NCBI RefSeq assembly: GCF_900496995.4 | Contig: NC_044006.1 | Coordinates: forward strand, 45,364,120 to 45,428,119 | Length of the DNA: 64,000 nt | Direction of reading: 5' to 3' | Origin: Aquila chrysaetos chrysaetos | Taxonomy: Eukaryota; Chordata; Aves; Accipitriformes; Accipitridae | Shown: positions 50,401 to 63,215 of the stretch, one piece after another | How the letters are laid out: every line of letters begins with the position of its first letter | Numbering within the stretch: the stretch's first letter is position 1 | Translations under genes and position numbers: made by a program | The notes under the pieces: generated by a model | Database searches by the model: none | What the model saw: the letters and a program-made list of their open reading frames with translations, nothing else | Told to the model about the DNA's origin: nothing

Positions 50401-51653
50401 CTTCTTCCAGACCTGTCTTTAAATCACAAGTGACACTAGAAACAGCACCAGAACAGGAGCTGAATGAGTTCTGAATATTGACATTACTTGGTCACCTTCT
50501 CCTGGTTTCCAGGTCTTCATAAAAGACATCAGACTCTTCTTGGTGGTGAAGATCGTACGAACTCCGAGAAATTGCCAGGAACAAGCAGATGGGGACAAAA
50601 CCACATAACACGTCTACTCGTAAGCTACAGACCATGGTCTGGAGAATTCAAAAAGCATCAATTACTCCTGACTTTGAAAGACTCTTTGAAAGACATTTTT
50701 GACTCCTTCCCACACCAGCCCCCAGGGAAGAAACAACCCTGTCATTCTGCTCTTAGCCCAGCATGGAAACGAAGGACTGCTTCAGCTGCACCATCCAGCA
50801 CAGAAAAAGAAAAGAGAAAAAGCAAAATCTGAACCAGGGTGGGAGCCGGGAAAGATACTACAGCCAAATCAAACACTTTCCAAATGCTGGAACACAGTAC
50901 AATCCTAAATACAAATGAACCCTGCTGGTTTTATGATCTGCACAATGAAGTTTATCAAGGTATCACTTCAAGGCTACATCCTATTTACAAATACAGCACT
51001 CAAGCCTTTAAAGAGCTGTGGCAATACTAGGTAAATACATGCTACTAATTACTTCTTCCCAAGGATTAAGTTGTTGCAGTTTGGAGCTGAACATCAGAGA
51101 TCCTTGTTCATGCTTCCTGGTTTCTCCTTTTCTGTACCCAAATGAATATTTTCTGAACACAGTAACTGGAAAAAATGGTCTTTTCGCTCAAGCATTTAAA
51201 CAGTCAGTCCTCTAGTGAATAATAATAAAAAAGAAAAACAATTTTAACCGGATGGACTGAACTCCAACCAACAGCTCCCCCTACCAGCTAATCCAGAGGA
51301 TCAAGAAAAGCAAAAACTGAAGTTGTTTAGGATTCATAAAAGGTAAGATTTCCAGCGATAGCAGGAAAATTTTAATACAAGCTCAGAGGCTCATGCTCAG
51401 AGTTTTGTGATGACAAGAAACCTTATACCACAGACAACACCTCAACAGAGTGCATCTTACAAGTCACTGGAAAAATAATGTACTTAACTGTAATGACATG
51501 TTTAAATCTACAAGATAAAGCATTTCTATTTTGTTTTATAAAACGAGAGGTAAATTTCACTACAGCTGTGTTGGAAGGACAGTCATCAACTTCTGCAGTA
51601 GGAAATGGCATACATTTGGAAGCAGAATTTGACTGAGCTAACTGCAAGCCTTG
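47451..51653. other. Non-coding stretch with a POU/octamer-like motif cluster
   Basis: No gene is recognised. Between about 48030 and 48330 the word TTTATGCA occurs at 48033, 48137 and 48317, and the octamer ATTTGCAT (the complement of ATGCAAAT) at 48214-48221, among TAATTATGAG and ATGCATGA words. The rest is AT-rich background. The 114-codon frame at 50488-50832 has no recognisable motif and overlaps two other frames, so I do not call it a gene. Confidence 0.45.
49541..49576. repeat. T-rich tract
   Basis: Runs of T7, T6 and T17 are separated by single C. This is probably a homopolymer expansion or, on the minus strand, an old poly(A) tail. Confidence 0.8.
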
Positions 51654-51985
51654 CAGACTTACAGAAGCACTTGGGTTCAAAGGGACCTTGGGACATCTCC
51701 AGCCCAGCCTCCTGCTCTGCCAGATCAACAGTGAATTTGGATCACATTGTTTAGGGCTTTATCCCATTGGGCACTGAAATCCTCCAAAGGGGGAGGCTCC
51801 ACAACCTCCCTGAGTAATCTGTTTGCTTAATTATCCTCATATAGATTTTTTTTTTCCCCTTATTTCCAATTTATGACAACTGTTTCTTGTTATCTTCCTG
51901 GGCATCTCCACAAAAAGCCTAGCTCCACCTTCATGGCAACATCCTCTTAGGTATATCAGAAGGCTGCTATTCCCACTTTCATTCA
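51654..51985 (-). mobile_element. CR1 LINE fragment, antisense
   Basis: Read left to right this is the reverse complement of a CR1 3' end: 'acagaagcacttgggttcaa' then 'agggaccttgggacatctcc' (for 'ttgggttggaagggacctt...'), 'ggctttatcccattgggcac', 'ggaggctccacaacctccct' then 'gagtaatctgtttgc', 'ccttatttccaatttatgac', 'gggcatctccacaaaaagcc' and 'tagctccaccttcatggcaa'. The copy is 5'-truncated at its right side. It is more diverged than the CR1 at 35485 and probably belongs to a different subfamily. Confidence 0.85.
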
Positions 51986-54097
51986 TACCTTTGTGAAAAC
52001 CATTTAACTAAGAGTAAGTCTCAAGGGCAACTTACAATTGTTTTCTGGACACACAACACACACATTGTTTGTATTCAGCTACACACTCAGAATGAGCTCG
52101 TTTATCATGAGCCTATGTGATCCATCACATAGACATCTCCAGACGTCCGAGTTGGCTTATGCATGTTACACAGTACGTAGGTAAATCTACCTGTCTTGTG
52201 CACACATAGCTAGCCAGCATACCAATAGGGTATCTCGTATTTTGAAAGCATTTCATCTGTGATTTGTGCACTGATTTTCAGTTCTGAAACAGTTTTCAAC
52301 ATTGTGAGCAGCTTCAAATAGCCATTTGCTTTCCTTCTTTAAACAAAAACAACAAAACAACAACGAAAAAATCAACAACAAACCTCATAAAACACACAAA
52401 TGTTTAATCAAAATGTTTTCCTCTGCTTTCCACCATTTCCTTTATCCACCCACGTATGGTTATATCACAACTCTAAAGGATACATTAATAGTATAGTCTA
52501 ACAGCAGCAGGCCTAGAACATGAATTTCACATCTGATAATGTGAGATTCCCAAAATTCCCAGTGAAACATGTAAATACATATTTTGAATAACTAAGAAGA
52601 TCCACTATGTTGATTCTAAAAGTTGTGATATACTTATGAGTCAGAAATCTATTTTAGTTCATTTAGGATTATGTTTATGACACTCTCTAAGCTCTACCTT
52701 TGAACTAAGGTACTTATACCTTATATAAGCACAAAAAAATAATACCTCTAATACCATTTAAAGCCCTCTAAAATGTTTATTGGTTTCCCTAATACTTGGT
52801 GAGTATATAAAATACTCAATTGTGAAATGGAGTGATTTAAAGCTTTTAATAGCTCTCTAGAAGGAAAAAACTGTATAGTTTGTTTGTTGCTTTTCCTCTT
52901 GTAAAAAGCATACCTATACCTGAAACCTGTGCTCTAAAGTAACTCTTGTATATACTGTGTGTAGATTCTGGATTCACATTTACTGCCACATGCCATTTCT
53001 ATACAACATAGACAGACACATAATTATAAACCTAAAGGAACTAACTCCCGGATTCCCATGTATGTGCAAGGCACCACTGCCTTCACAAGCATAACACACC
53101 AAAAGCACAAGCACAGTGTTCAATGTTGCAATCTCAGAGAGAATTAACAACTGAATAGACCCCATTTTTACTTCTTTTCTTTTCTCTGAACAGCAACATA
53201 TTGCAGCATATTCATGGAGCCGCATGTTAGAAGCTTCCTGTAAGCGAAACTTGCATTTCTCATTCAAACACATGACATTTTTGATTGATGCTATGTGGCT
53301 AAAACCATACCATTTGAAAATCTCCAATTATAAGTGCAGTTAAGAAAACCTTTTCCTCATTGACATAAGTGAATCACTGATAGATGTTACAGTTCAGCTT
53401 TTCCAGGCACAAAAGACACTTGACAACAACCTACTGCACTTTGACTTATGCTCCTAAATCGGTCAAATGCAGTGCCTCAAAAACCCATTTCTAATTACTG
53501 TGAGAACCTTTATCAATTAATTAGTTGTTAACAATGTAAGTAAAACATTACACATACCTACAAATAGTTATTTAATCATGCATCTGTAGATAGATGCAAT
53601 TTATTTTTTCTCTTAGCAAATTCCATTGTGAGGAGAAACTGTAAACAAATTTTTCCTATTTTGATTAGATACCCTTTTATCTTCTGCTCTTCTTGCTCTA
53701 AAAACTTTCACCAAAAAGCAAAGTTCTCTACCCGTGTTTGCATGATGTTGTATTTGTCTTTCACAAAATCCATGTAAAATTAAACCGAAAAAAATAATAT
53801 TCTTATATACACATATATTACTGTATGTGCACTATTATTTATGTAAGAGTCCACACACTTATTCAGGCATCTCAGGAATGCTGTACAAAACCCTGTGTGC
53901 AGTATCAAGCACCAAGTCTACAAGAAAGGAAATCTGTGTTTGCTTTCCTAATAGTAAATCAACTTAACGTGAGGGACAGGACAAAATTCTTTCCTACTAG
54001 TCACCTGCTAGCTACTTTCATATACTAAACACGCAGAAAATAAACCGTCTTTAACCATACAGTTTTATTTGTAATCCCTGACTTCCGAACACTACAT
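51986..54097. other. Non-coding stretch, no gene recognised
   Basis: AT-rich sequence with no named repeat. A near-perfect palindrome CTATGTGAT-CC-ATCACATAG lies at 52113-52132. The minus-strand frame at 52980-53327 (115 codons) is cysteine-rich in parts but shows no ordered zinc-binding spacing or other motif, so I do not call it a gene. Confidence 0.5.
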
Positions 54098-54860
54098 ATG
54101 AACCAGCCACAGCACAAACATTCGAAGCCCTGTGAAGAGCAGCCGTCGTACTGGCCCAGACGCTCAGTGGGTCCAGCAGCTGCCCCTCGGAGCCCGGCCC
54201 CGCCATCCTCTGCACCCGGGAGCCCCCAGGTCCGCAGCCTCACGTGCCAGTGGCTGGCACTCGGGCCCACTAGCCCACCTCCAAGTTTCTTAGGGTTCAC
54301 ACAGGCAGGCTCAGGGCAGAGGGAGTACGTAGGGGATGGCTGGAAGTAGGAGGTTATAAGAATATAGACTGCAGCAATCAGGCGTAGCGCTCGGTCAGAT
54401 GAGCGTAATGACCAGCAACCTGCTTACAAGTGACAAGCTCCTTCTATGCCCTTTTCCCTCCGTCTTCCTATGCCTTCTCCTCCCTGAGCCACCTTCATCA
54501 ACCTTTGATCCTTCCCCCAAATATCCCATACCAGATCTTGCATATTCTTGCAATCCCATTAAAATACGCCATGATAAGTTTTATCCAATCCCAAAATATT
54601 CTGGCTGCAGGAACCCACATAAAGTCCTATGATCCTTCAGGTAATAACCTCGTTAAGATCTCATGGCATCCAAGGGAGAGGTTTCTTTTGGTGGCTTTCC
54701 AGCCAGGGACCTTCACAGCGTTAGCCACGGGTGTTGGCAGCGCTTGGGTTACTGCTGCTACTACTATACAGAGCTACCGCCGGTCCTCCGACTCCGCTGT
54801 GCCTTCGTGTTCCCCCTGCTCAGTCCCTGCTCACCATGCCCAACAGGTACCTGCGTAATC
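54098..54860. other. CpG-rich patch, unidentified (possible LTR or promoter)
   Basis: Two CpG-rich segments (54140-54260 and 54700-54815) flank a pyrimidine-rich middle. Around 54357 the plus strand reads TTATAAGAATATAG, a TATA-like motif, followed by 'gcaatcaggcgtagcgctcg' and 'gagcgtaatgaccagcaacc'. On the minus strand an AATAAA lies at 54064-54069, just beyond the left segment. A TATA-like box, dense CpG and a nearby poly(A) signal are features shared with avian LTRs, but I do not recognise the sequence and see no clear TG/CA boundaries. The long frames here (54430-54858 plus, 54025-54300 minus) overlap others and have no motif. Confidence 0.3.
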
Positions 54861-57800
54861 ATCCTTTTCAAAAGTGATTTCATTTCCTTTAAAAAATCAT
54901 TAAAAAACTCGAAATTCATTTCAGATGGTATGACCTGTTGTCCTGTGATAAAACATAAACTAAATTGAATGTTTATGTTTTGATGAAATATAATTATATT
55001 TTAGAAAATTTCATGACAATAGGTAATTACATAAGCATGATCAGTCCAGGTCGACAATGGGACAGCTTTTAAATTGGCAGGATTATGAATAGTAAAGATA
55101 GGTGTCTATTCAATGTAAATACACTCCCAAATACACAGGAACTCCCCATCCAAGAGAGTGAAGTCACCAGCACTGGGTGCAGATGTAACAAAGCCAGTGC
55201 CAGAGATCTGTTATAAACAGGGTTGATTTTATTAATAATCTAGCTTTCAACAGAACTGTTTTCATGTACAAGAGCTATTTTAATACGCAAGCATCATGGA
55301 CTTAGTACTTCCATCATATGCTCCTCATGACAGAGACTTGGCACTTGTCACCAGCATATTTACTATGATAATATCACAAATAAATGGACTAAAATAGAAA
55401 GCAAAAAACTAATAACTCTAAAATGTACTAAGAATACAGGCCTTTATTTTAACGAAGTCAGGATTTCAGCTTAAATGCTTAATTGCCTAGGGGAAAACCT
55501 AGTCTAATAAACACTGAATTCAGAGCTATGTTGAGGATCTAATTTGTTATGCAATGGCAGCTGAGAGAAGGATTTCAGTGATAAGAGCTGTAACATGCAG
55601 ACAGAATGGAGAAGAATTCTGCAGCATGAAGTCTGCCAAAGCCTTCCACTTTTTTAATTCTAGGGTTTTGGTTTACCTCAGATTTGTAACTATTTAGCAT
55701 GATTTTCATACTAAGAATAAGAGTGGGGCCGAAAGTGTCTAATTCCAGGCAGTTTTTCATACTTTTTAAAAGGGAAGATAAATTCCATTCTAAAATGTAG
55801 CCCAGTGAATCTCAGCAGAAAACAGTAACAGTAGGAATAAATCTGTTAACAATTTTAGAAGATTATTTGCAAGTTCCATGGTCCTAAAATAGAAATCATG
55901 TTATTTCCTAACATTCTCACCCAGAGATAACTGGAATTTCAAGGAACAGCTGAGGAATGTTAATGATCAATAAAAGAGATTTACTTGAACAGTTCAAAGT
56001 TTGGGAGCATTACCAAATACATCCCTTTCAGAGCTAATTTTGTGTCAGTGACCTAGATTATTGAAATGTCATTTATGGCACCCTAGTTCTCTCTTACTTT
56101 TCACTTATGAGAGGTCTAGTGCAACACAAAATTGACATTGCAAATACTACGGCAGCAGTTTATTTCCTAAGCCATTATACGATGCACTGATTTCCTCAAA
56201 GAAGTAACAAGCAAACAAAAATTATCACATAGCACAAGACAAAGTTCTACAAATTTTGGTGAGGAATTCAATCTTGTTACAAAGTCTCTCGACAAGTATA
56301 CCTGAGCATCATATAAATAATCTGTTCCTGCCCTTCTATGTTCCTAAAGCAGAAGTCACCTATTAGCATCTGTATAAACCTGAAACTCCCAAACTGGTAC
56401 ACCATTATCCTTCCTAAGTAGATCTAGATATTGGCAATGCTGCTGTTAGGTATTATATTAACTAATCTCTATTACAGACAACCATTCTGGTTCTGTCTTC
56501 CTTAATCCTGTTCCTTTGACAAAAAGGAGTGTAATTATTTGTGTCTTCCACTGCTGTTTATGCAGTTCAGTTATATATAAAGAGGAAGTTGATTTAAAAC
56601 AGTTGGTTCTACTCCACACTTTGAATAAACATAAGCTATAATGAATATAATACATTTCAAGATTGGAAAAGAATGCAGACATTTCAAAGCCCACAGATCT
56701 CTTATTCAATTCTTTGGTTTATACTTACTTTTAATGAGTATTTGTAAGACCTCGACATTACTTTTAGAGTAGGTGCAGTACCCACACACACTCTGCTCAA
56801 TTTAATATTGGACTTCAAAGAAAACCAATCCTGAGTTCAAATACAAGCTGACAATTCCACTGAGCTTAACAGGACTGCAAGAATTTTATTTGAAAGCAGA
56901 AATCACCAACTAAATTTTAACTGAATTTAAACTGGAAGTATTGTTTTAACTACAGAAATGAATTTCACCATGTCTAGCTGCATTACTACCTGCATTTCCA
57001 TAGTATTGATATCAGCCATTCAGAAATCCTTAATCCACAGGAAAAATAACAATGTGCTATTTCTGAAACACAAAAAAGAAGTGTGGGGAAAAAAATTAGA
57101 GGATTGCTAATTGGATTACAGAACACATTTTAGGCTTCTGTGAGAATGGTGCATAGACATAGTTTCAGTTTTGAGCATGAGTAATCCTATTGATTCATAC
57201 AGAAGTATTCATATTCTTAAGATTTAGTATATACTTCCATAAATTGCTGAAAATAGAACACCAAAGATCTTAAGTGGAGAAGCAACATCCTCACTTCTAA
57301 GAAGGCAAAGTAGTCAGATGCATTTAAATAAACCTGTTCTCTTTTATTTGTTTCTACATGTGAATGTAGGGAAAACAAACTTTGAGAACCCCAACAGCCT
57401 CCTGAACATATCTGATTTCTTAAAAATGTACTTAGCTTGTTTGTTCATTCCCCCTAACAAATTTTCCAGGCATCTTAATACAAACTATATATCTATAAAG
57501 ACACAGAACTATAGCCAATACTGATTAAAAAAAAAAAAAAAAAGAAAATATATTAAATTCAGAAAAACAAGTGTCACATAAGAATAAGCACAACTGGCTA
57601 CAGGAATAGAACTGGAATATTATGTATAACTTGAACAAATCAATCAGAGATCATCTCTTACTGAAGGGTAAGGAAAAGATCACAGCTTAAATTAAAGATA
57701 GCTATTGGAAAAAGAGAAGCAGAGAGGCTGAAGTGAAATAATTTCATTCCACAGCAGTGAGCTGCTTGTGACTCGGAGACTCTCTGCAGTTCCTAGTGTA

Positions 57801-60800
57801 ATCTTTTTTGTGCCTCAAGCTCCAGCAGGTCCCTGAGCCTTCACATTGCACTCTCCACTTCCCCACGTACATATGTCCTGCAAGTGTTTGTACAGCAACA
57901 CAATACCAGCATTAGCCCAATACAAAAACATCCAAGTAGAACAGTGTTTAAATCTTATGCTGTATTAAGTTAAAATGTAATACAAGTAAATGTTTCAGTT
58001 AATAAAAAGTCTCTGTAATAACTGTTAATCATTTTGCATTAAGATAACATTTATCATAATAATATTCATTACAATGAACAAGTTGATTTGTTAATAATGC
58101 GGATGTCACATGCACTTCAACGGGATTCCTTTATTCACCAACACCACAGCCGTTATTTTAAAGTGCTTCCAAAAACATTAATGCACAATGTTAATCTGAA
58201 ATCCATACCTTAGTTATTTTCACAAAGCAACTGGCAAGGTTTGTTTAGGAAATTTCATGCCAAGCTTCAGAAGTGTGCACTCTAACCTTCTTCAACACAT
58301 AATTCAAGATAAACACTTTCTTCATGACAGACGTTTCAAGAGATGAAGGAGTGGAACAAAGGCAGAGAGTGACACGAAGCACAAGTTCTGCACCATTAAG
58401 ATGAATGGACAGATTAGCTGGAAAATCCATAATGACACGTTGGGCTGGCTGAAGGGGTTCTGTTTATGTAATTACAGCTTTGTTGCTTAAACGATAGGAA
58501 GCTCTGAACAAGACCTTTACCTCAGTACCCCTGCACCAGCACTTCGGCAGTGCTTCAGTATCCCCGTCCATCAGTGCCAACCACTGCAATTCACCTGACA
58601 TCTCATTAAAGGTTTTAAAGTGTCCCCTACTAGAGGACAAATGGTTCATTAGGCAAACTGTTATGGGCTAAATACAATCTTTATGCAAAACATGCCAAGC
58701 AACATGCAGGTATATTGCCAGCAAGGGCAAAATAAAAGTCAAACAACACACTCCCATCCAGCGCAGCCAGCTGCTCGACCCACGTCTCTGGCTTACCAAC
58801 AGATTGCGAGACGTCTTGCTTGCTTTAAAAAGAGAGCTCTATCCAGCCTATCTTAGATGCAAAAACTGAGAGTGTAAGTCTGTGTGTGCTTCGCTCTAGA
58901 AAGAAAGATCAAAGCAACTTTGCATGCAAGAGAGCCCACTACAGTCAAGCCTGCCTTCTCAATTCACGTTTACAGCAACTTTAAAGACCACAATGCAGAG
59001 GTGAGCCATGAATTAAAACCTGACCAAGGTTTGTCTTTCAGTAGCGACTTACCATGTCCTAACTGGCATGACACACACTGACTTACTCAGAGATTACAGG
59101 AGGAAAATTATATATATGAGTTTGGCAAATCTGGCTCTCCTGGAATACTAGGATCAAGGAAAAGAAAAATAGCTTGAATTCATGCATGAGTGCTCTGCAT
59201 TTCTCACTAGGAAATCCAGTGAAGGCTGCTCAGAAAAACTGAAATATTTTTCTGAAGTTAAGAATACCCTAGTCCAAGGTTTGCTGAGGACAGATTGATG
59301 CAGGAATGCTGTGTGTAGAATAAGCTGGAACTACTCACTGACTTTCCATGTTCTTCTTCTAAAAAGGTGAATAATATACTGACAGACATCATCCTATGAA
59401 ACAGAACACCTGTCCTCAACCTAATGATTACCTCTGTTTCTATTTCACAGTCACATAATTTCCTTACAGCGAAACCAGCATTAGCTCATGATGAAAGGTA
59501 ATATGTGCATAATATGTGCTGAAAATGATAGGAATGCTGGAGAAAATGCTTCAGAGCAACATTTATTGACTCTCATATTCCTCCAGTTGAATGTGATGAT
59601 CATTTTGCCCTTTCTAGTCTTAAACTCCATGAATCCATAGAAAATGAGGAATGGAAAAAAAAATATCCCAAATATTAGCATTAATCGAAGTTGCAGTAAC
59701 CATATAACACATTTTCAAGTCTGTTTCAAAAAGTCACTCCGGTGGCACAGCACAACTTCTGAACTCAGTAGTCATAGTTCCTGTAGATGATGTTGTTGTA
59801 AAGAACATTAGGTCATGAAGAGACAGCAATTGCAGCCACTCATGCCTAGGTTGATATATCAGCTACTTAAGGGAGTACACAGTAGTTCAAGAAATACTTC
59901 ATGAGTAATTCTCCTGCACAACATGGGGAATTCAATACTCAGTCATATCACAGACCAGATCCAAACCAGAATATAAATAACTAAAGTTTTTCAAACTCCA
60001 GTCTCCAAAGAAAGTTTTCCTGAACTCCTATACAGCCTAAGCAGCACCAAAACTCACCAAGCACTTTGCTTTGGGTCTGAGGATGCTGTAGGTGCCCAAA
60101 AGTCAGTCTTTGTGTAAACCACAACTTCTTTGGTCCAAGCTATGCAGTGCTTTGGTTGAGCCTGACCTCTGACTAGCCTAGAAACTAGGCAGAGCAGCAC
60201 CCCAATCACCCTAATAGTAGCTGTGCTCTGTACATAACTAACATGCACAAACAAAATTAGGTTTCTCTCAAAACACATTCGTAGTTGCTTTCTTTTTAAA
60301 CCATAGCTGTCCCAGAAAAGTAGTATTGCTTCAAGATCCCAGCCAACTTTCCTCTGAAAGCCCAGTTTAACAGGAAGTGAAAGTCCTAAATCCAGTTCGC
60401 TTCTCAGCTGGAGGAGGTCCCAAGTGTAACTTCTGCTTTCCAAGAAGGTACCTGAATTCAGACAGTTGGACAGTCAGGGTGGTACAAGGTAAAAAGCAAG
60501 CAAAAAACATACCTTGCTCTGGCTGAGCAGTGAGGGAAGATCTAGGTTCTAATGCCTACCCTTAAGATTATTTTTATTTTTACTGCTACATAGGAAGTTC
60601 AAAAGCAGAGTCACAGCCCTATTACAGGTCTTTGGTTTTCTTTTTTTTTTTTTTTTAAATAAATTACAACACAAATTTAAACTCTTCAGCTATATCACAC
60701 ATCTTCTGAGCATGTGTTAGGATTCTGGGCAGGGAAACTTTGGTTGCTATAAAACCTCAACAGTCAAAGAAGCTGATAAATATAGCTTGCAATGTGCTTA

Positions 60801-63084
60801 TACTGAAACAGTTTGTTCCAGTCATACGGGACTCTTGACTTGACATTCCAATTAAAAAAGAAGTGACAGAAAAAACATTTCAGAGCCATACTTTGGTATT
60901 AAGGCAAGGATGTGCAGAATTTTCTTTTTCTAAGATGAAGTAATTGGAATAACTGACATTTTAGCTACAGCAGTTCCTTATATTTCCTATACTTTCCTTT
61001 AATTTCTAGATTAAATTAGATAAAAACTTCCCAAATTCATGAAAGCAAACTCTTTGTCATTTCAATGACTACATAGTTCATTGTCTCCAGCATTAAGTTC
61101 ATGGTATTTCCTGTTGGTGTTTTAAAAATGAAAAAAACCCATGAAATCTCAGAATTGTAAAAGATCAGCTCTTCTCACCAAAAAAAATAGCAACTCCTGA
61201 AAAGAGGTTGATAAAGCTCTGGTTTACGCATACCAATACCAAATTACTTCTCATAGCAAACTTTTCTGTAACTCTCTCTGTTTTTTTCTGATCAGAAAAA
61301 TCCCTCCACTTTGTTGGTCAGGGTCTTGAGAAACAGGTATTTGGCCTGGCAAACAGTGGGCGGTGCAGTCCAGACTACAACCTGATCATCTGGACAGCTT
61401 AACAAAGCAGGCTACTTTCTCACCATCAAAGCGCATCCCACTGAAAGAGCTATCGATCCTCGGGGACTTGCCCGGAGCGCCAGTTGCTTTCCCGGTGTCA
61501 AATCCTGCAAAGGAAGGAATGCATTCCCTCTAAGGGGAGCCTGCCAGCGCTGAGTTAGCATTTGCACTCAGACCAAAGCAGCTGGGGAAGGGAATCAGTC
61601 TTTCAAGAATACAGAAAAGTTGGCTAGGAGTTCTCCCAGTAAAGGACTGGCAGAGATGAAAAAATCCCCTCGCGCTGCGTAGCAAAGGAAATGGCACATT
61701 AAAATGCCCATGTGAAATACAGATAACTGAAAATCCTGGGGGCAGTATTGCTTTTAGTTGCTTGAGTAAATTCTTTTGCTCTATTAACAATCAAAACTCA
61801 TTTAAAAAGCAAAAAGTAGGTATCAACTACTTAAAATCCATCTATTATTATAAACGTTGAGTTCTCTGACCTCGTTCTGATTGTTGCCAGGTAGGCCAGG
61901 CCAGAAACAACATGCGATTTCCTTTTCCCAGTTCAAAGGAATCTGAGTTAACAGTCTGCAAAAGGTGCAGCAGGAAGAATCTCATGCTTGAACGTCTTGC
62001 ACTTAAAGATGCAGTTTAAATTTGCTGCTGTTACAAAAAAAAAAAGGAGCTGTAAGGCATATATTCAATATTCAATGAATCTGGCCAAGCATTCAACGGT
62101 GCCAGGTTCTATCGTGACAGCCCTCCAGTTCCCAGGCCGCTTGTGCAGCAGACCGAGGAAGAGGCTGGCTTGTTAAACTTTCCATTAGGTTACGAACAAT
62201 CTGCTCTCCAAATCACATGGGTACTCTAAATGATGCCATCAATTCAGTTCTCTGTGTATTTATTTGCTTTTAATTAGGGGAGTCTCCCATATACCATTGC
62301 TATAAGAACTTATTGAAAAGAAAGCAATAATAGTGCTAATTCTCCTTAGTTTGTCATTGACACCATTTAAGAGTTAATGTAAATGACAGCCATCTACTTT
62401 TATATGATTTTGTACTGATGTACATGAATGCAAATGTTTCAGGTTAAAGATAAACAGGCTTTTAAAGACACTATAAATATTTTTTTGAAAGCATATGATG
62501 CTGAGCATTTAATTCTACTCCTCCCCACCCCCCCAAATCTATTATTCCCATTCAAGGAGATAGGAATTTATACAAACTTTTCAACAAATTGTTTTCATCA
62601 TCTTTTCTCTCAATGAGCAACTGTACCCACAGCAACATCTATGTTCAGTTCTGCCCCTGAGAGGCAATGTCCATTACTTGCTGAATTTAGTTACAAAAGT
62701 ACTTTTTATCTATACCACCTACCCAATACCACTGGACTGCATACAGTTGGGGGTTTTGTCCTATCTTTCACAGTCACTCCCTTACAGGACCAAATTGTGA
62801 GAATGCTACTAAGGACAAGACATGTGGTTTAACCATCTGCTGTAGCTACTGCTGACCTCTTTACCTTTTCTTTATTACCAGAAGCACAGTACCACCAAAT
62901 GGCTAGAAAAATCAATCAGAAGAATGCCAGCAGGTAGACAGTGCCATCAAACACCTTTTTAGACCGTACTATAGAACACAGCTTAGTGTAAATCACCCTT
63001 CGGATGTGTTTAAAATTTACTTTTTTACAGGAACTATTCTCTGCATGTCTGGATGAGGCCCTCTAAAATGCCTTAAAAATCTAA
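54861..63084. other. Non-coding stretch, no gene recognised
   Basis: Over 8 kb there is no recognisable exon and no named repeat beyond simple tracts (A17 at 57527-57543, T16 at 60641-60656). 57950-58230 is rich in TAAT/ATTA motifs and a candidate conserved element. 61430-61700 contains a modest CpG cluster (ATCGATCCTCGGGG, CCCGGAGCGCC, CCTCGCGCTGCG). The minus-strand frame at 60054-60443 (129 codons) shows no motif that I can tie to a family. Confidence 0.45.
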
Positions 63085-63215
63085 TAAGGAGCCAGGAATT
63101 CTTGTGGTTTCATTCCAGTTCTGCTACTGACTTGTTGTGTGGTCTTGGAAAAGGCACTTATCCTTTCTCTGGGTTTTATTTCTCACATATGGTGATATTA
63201 ATATGCAGTAAAAAC
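63085..63215 (+). mobile_element. MIR-like SINE fragment
   Basis: The order of blocks matches the central part of MIR: 'cattccagttctgctactga' (for 'ggttccagctctgccactta'), 'cttgttgtgtggtcttggaa' (for 'gctgtgtgaccttgggcaa'), 'ggcacttatcctttctctgg' (for 'gtcacttaacctctctg'), 'gttttatttctcacatatgg' (for 'cctcagtttcctcatctgtaaaatgg') and 'tgatattaatatg' (for 'ggataataat'). The central 60 bases are the CORE domain, which makes this the best SINE call in the window. Confidence 0.75.

Noticed and set aside
52980-53327. 115-codon minus-strand frame with several cysteines
   Set aside because: Cysteine and histidine spacing does not form a zinc finger or other known pattern.
54430-54858. 142-codon open frame, the longest in the window
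   Set aside because: It overlaps other frames, its residues follow the pyrimidine-rich local composition, and no motif or splice context supports coding.
60054-60443. 129-codon minus-strand frame
   Set aside because: No motif or family resemblance; treated as a chance frame.
61140-61180. 'gaaatctcagaattgtaaaa' resembling an antisense CR1 terminus
   Set aside because: The following bases do not continue into CR1; too short and too diverged to call.
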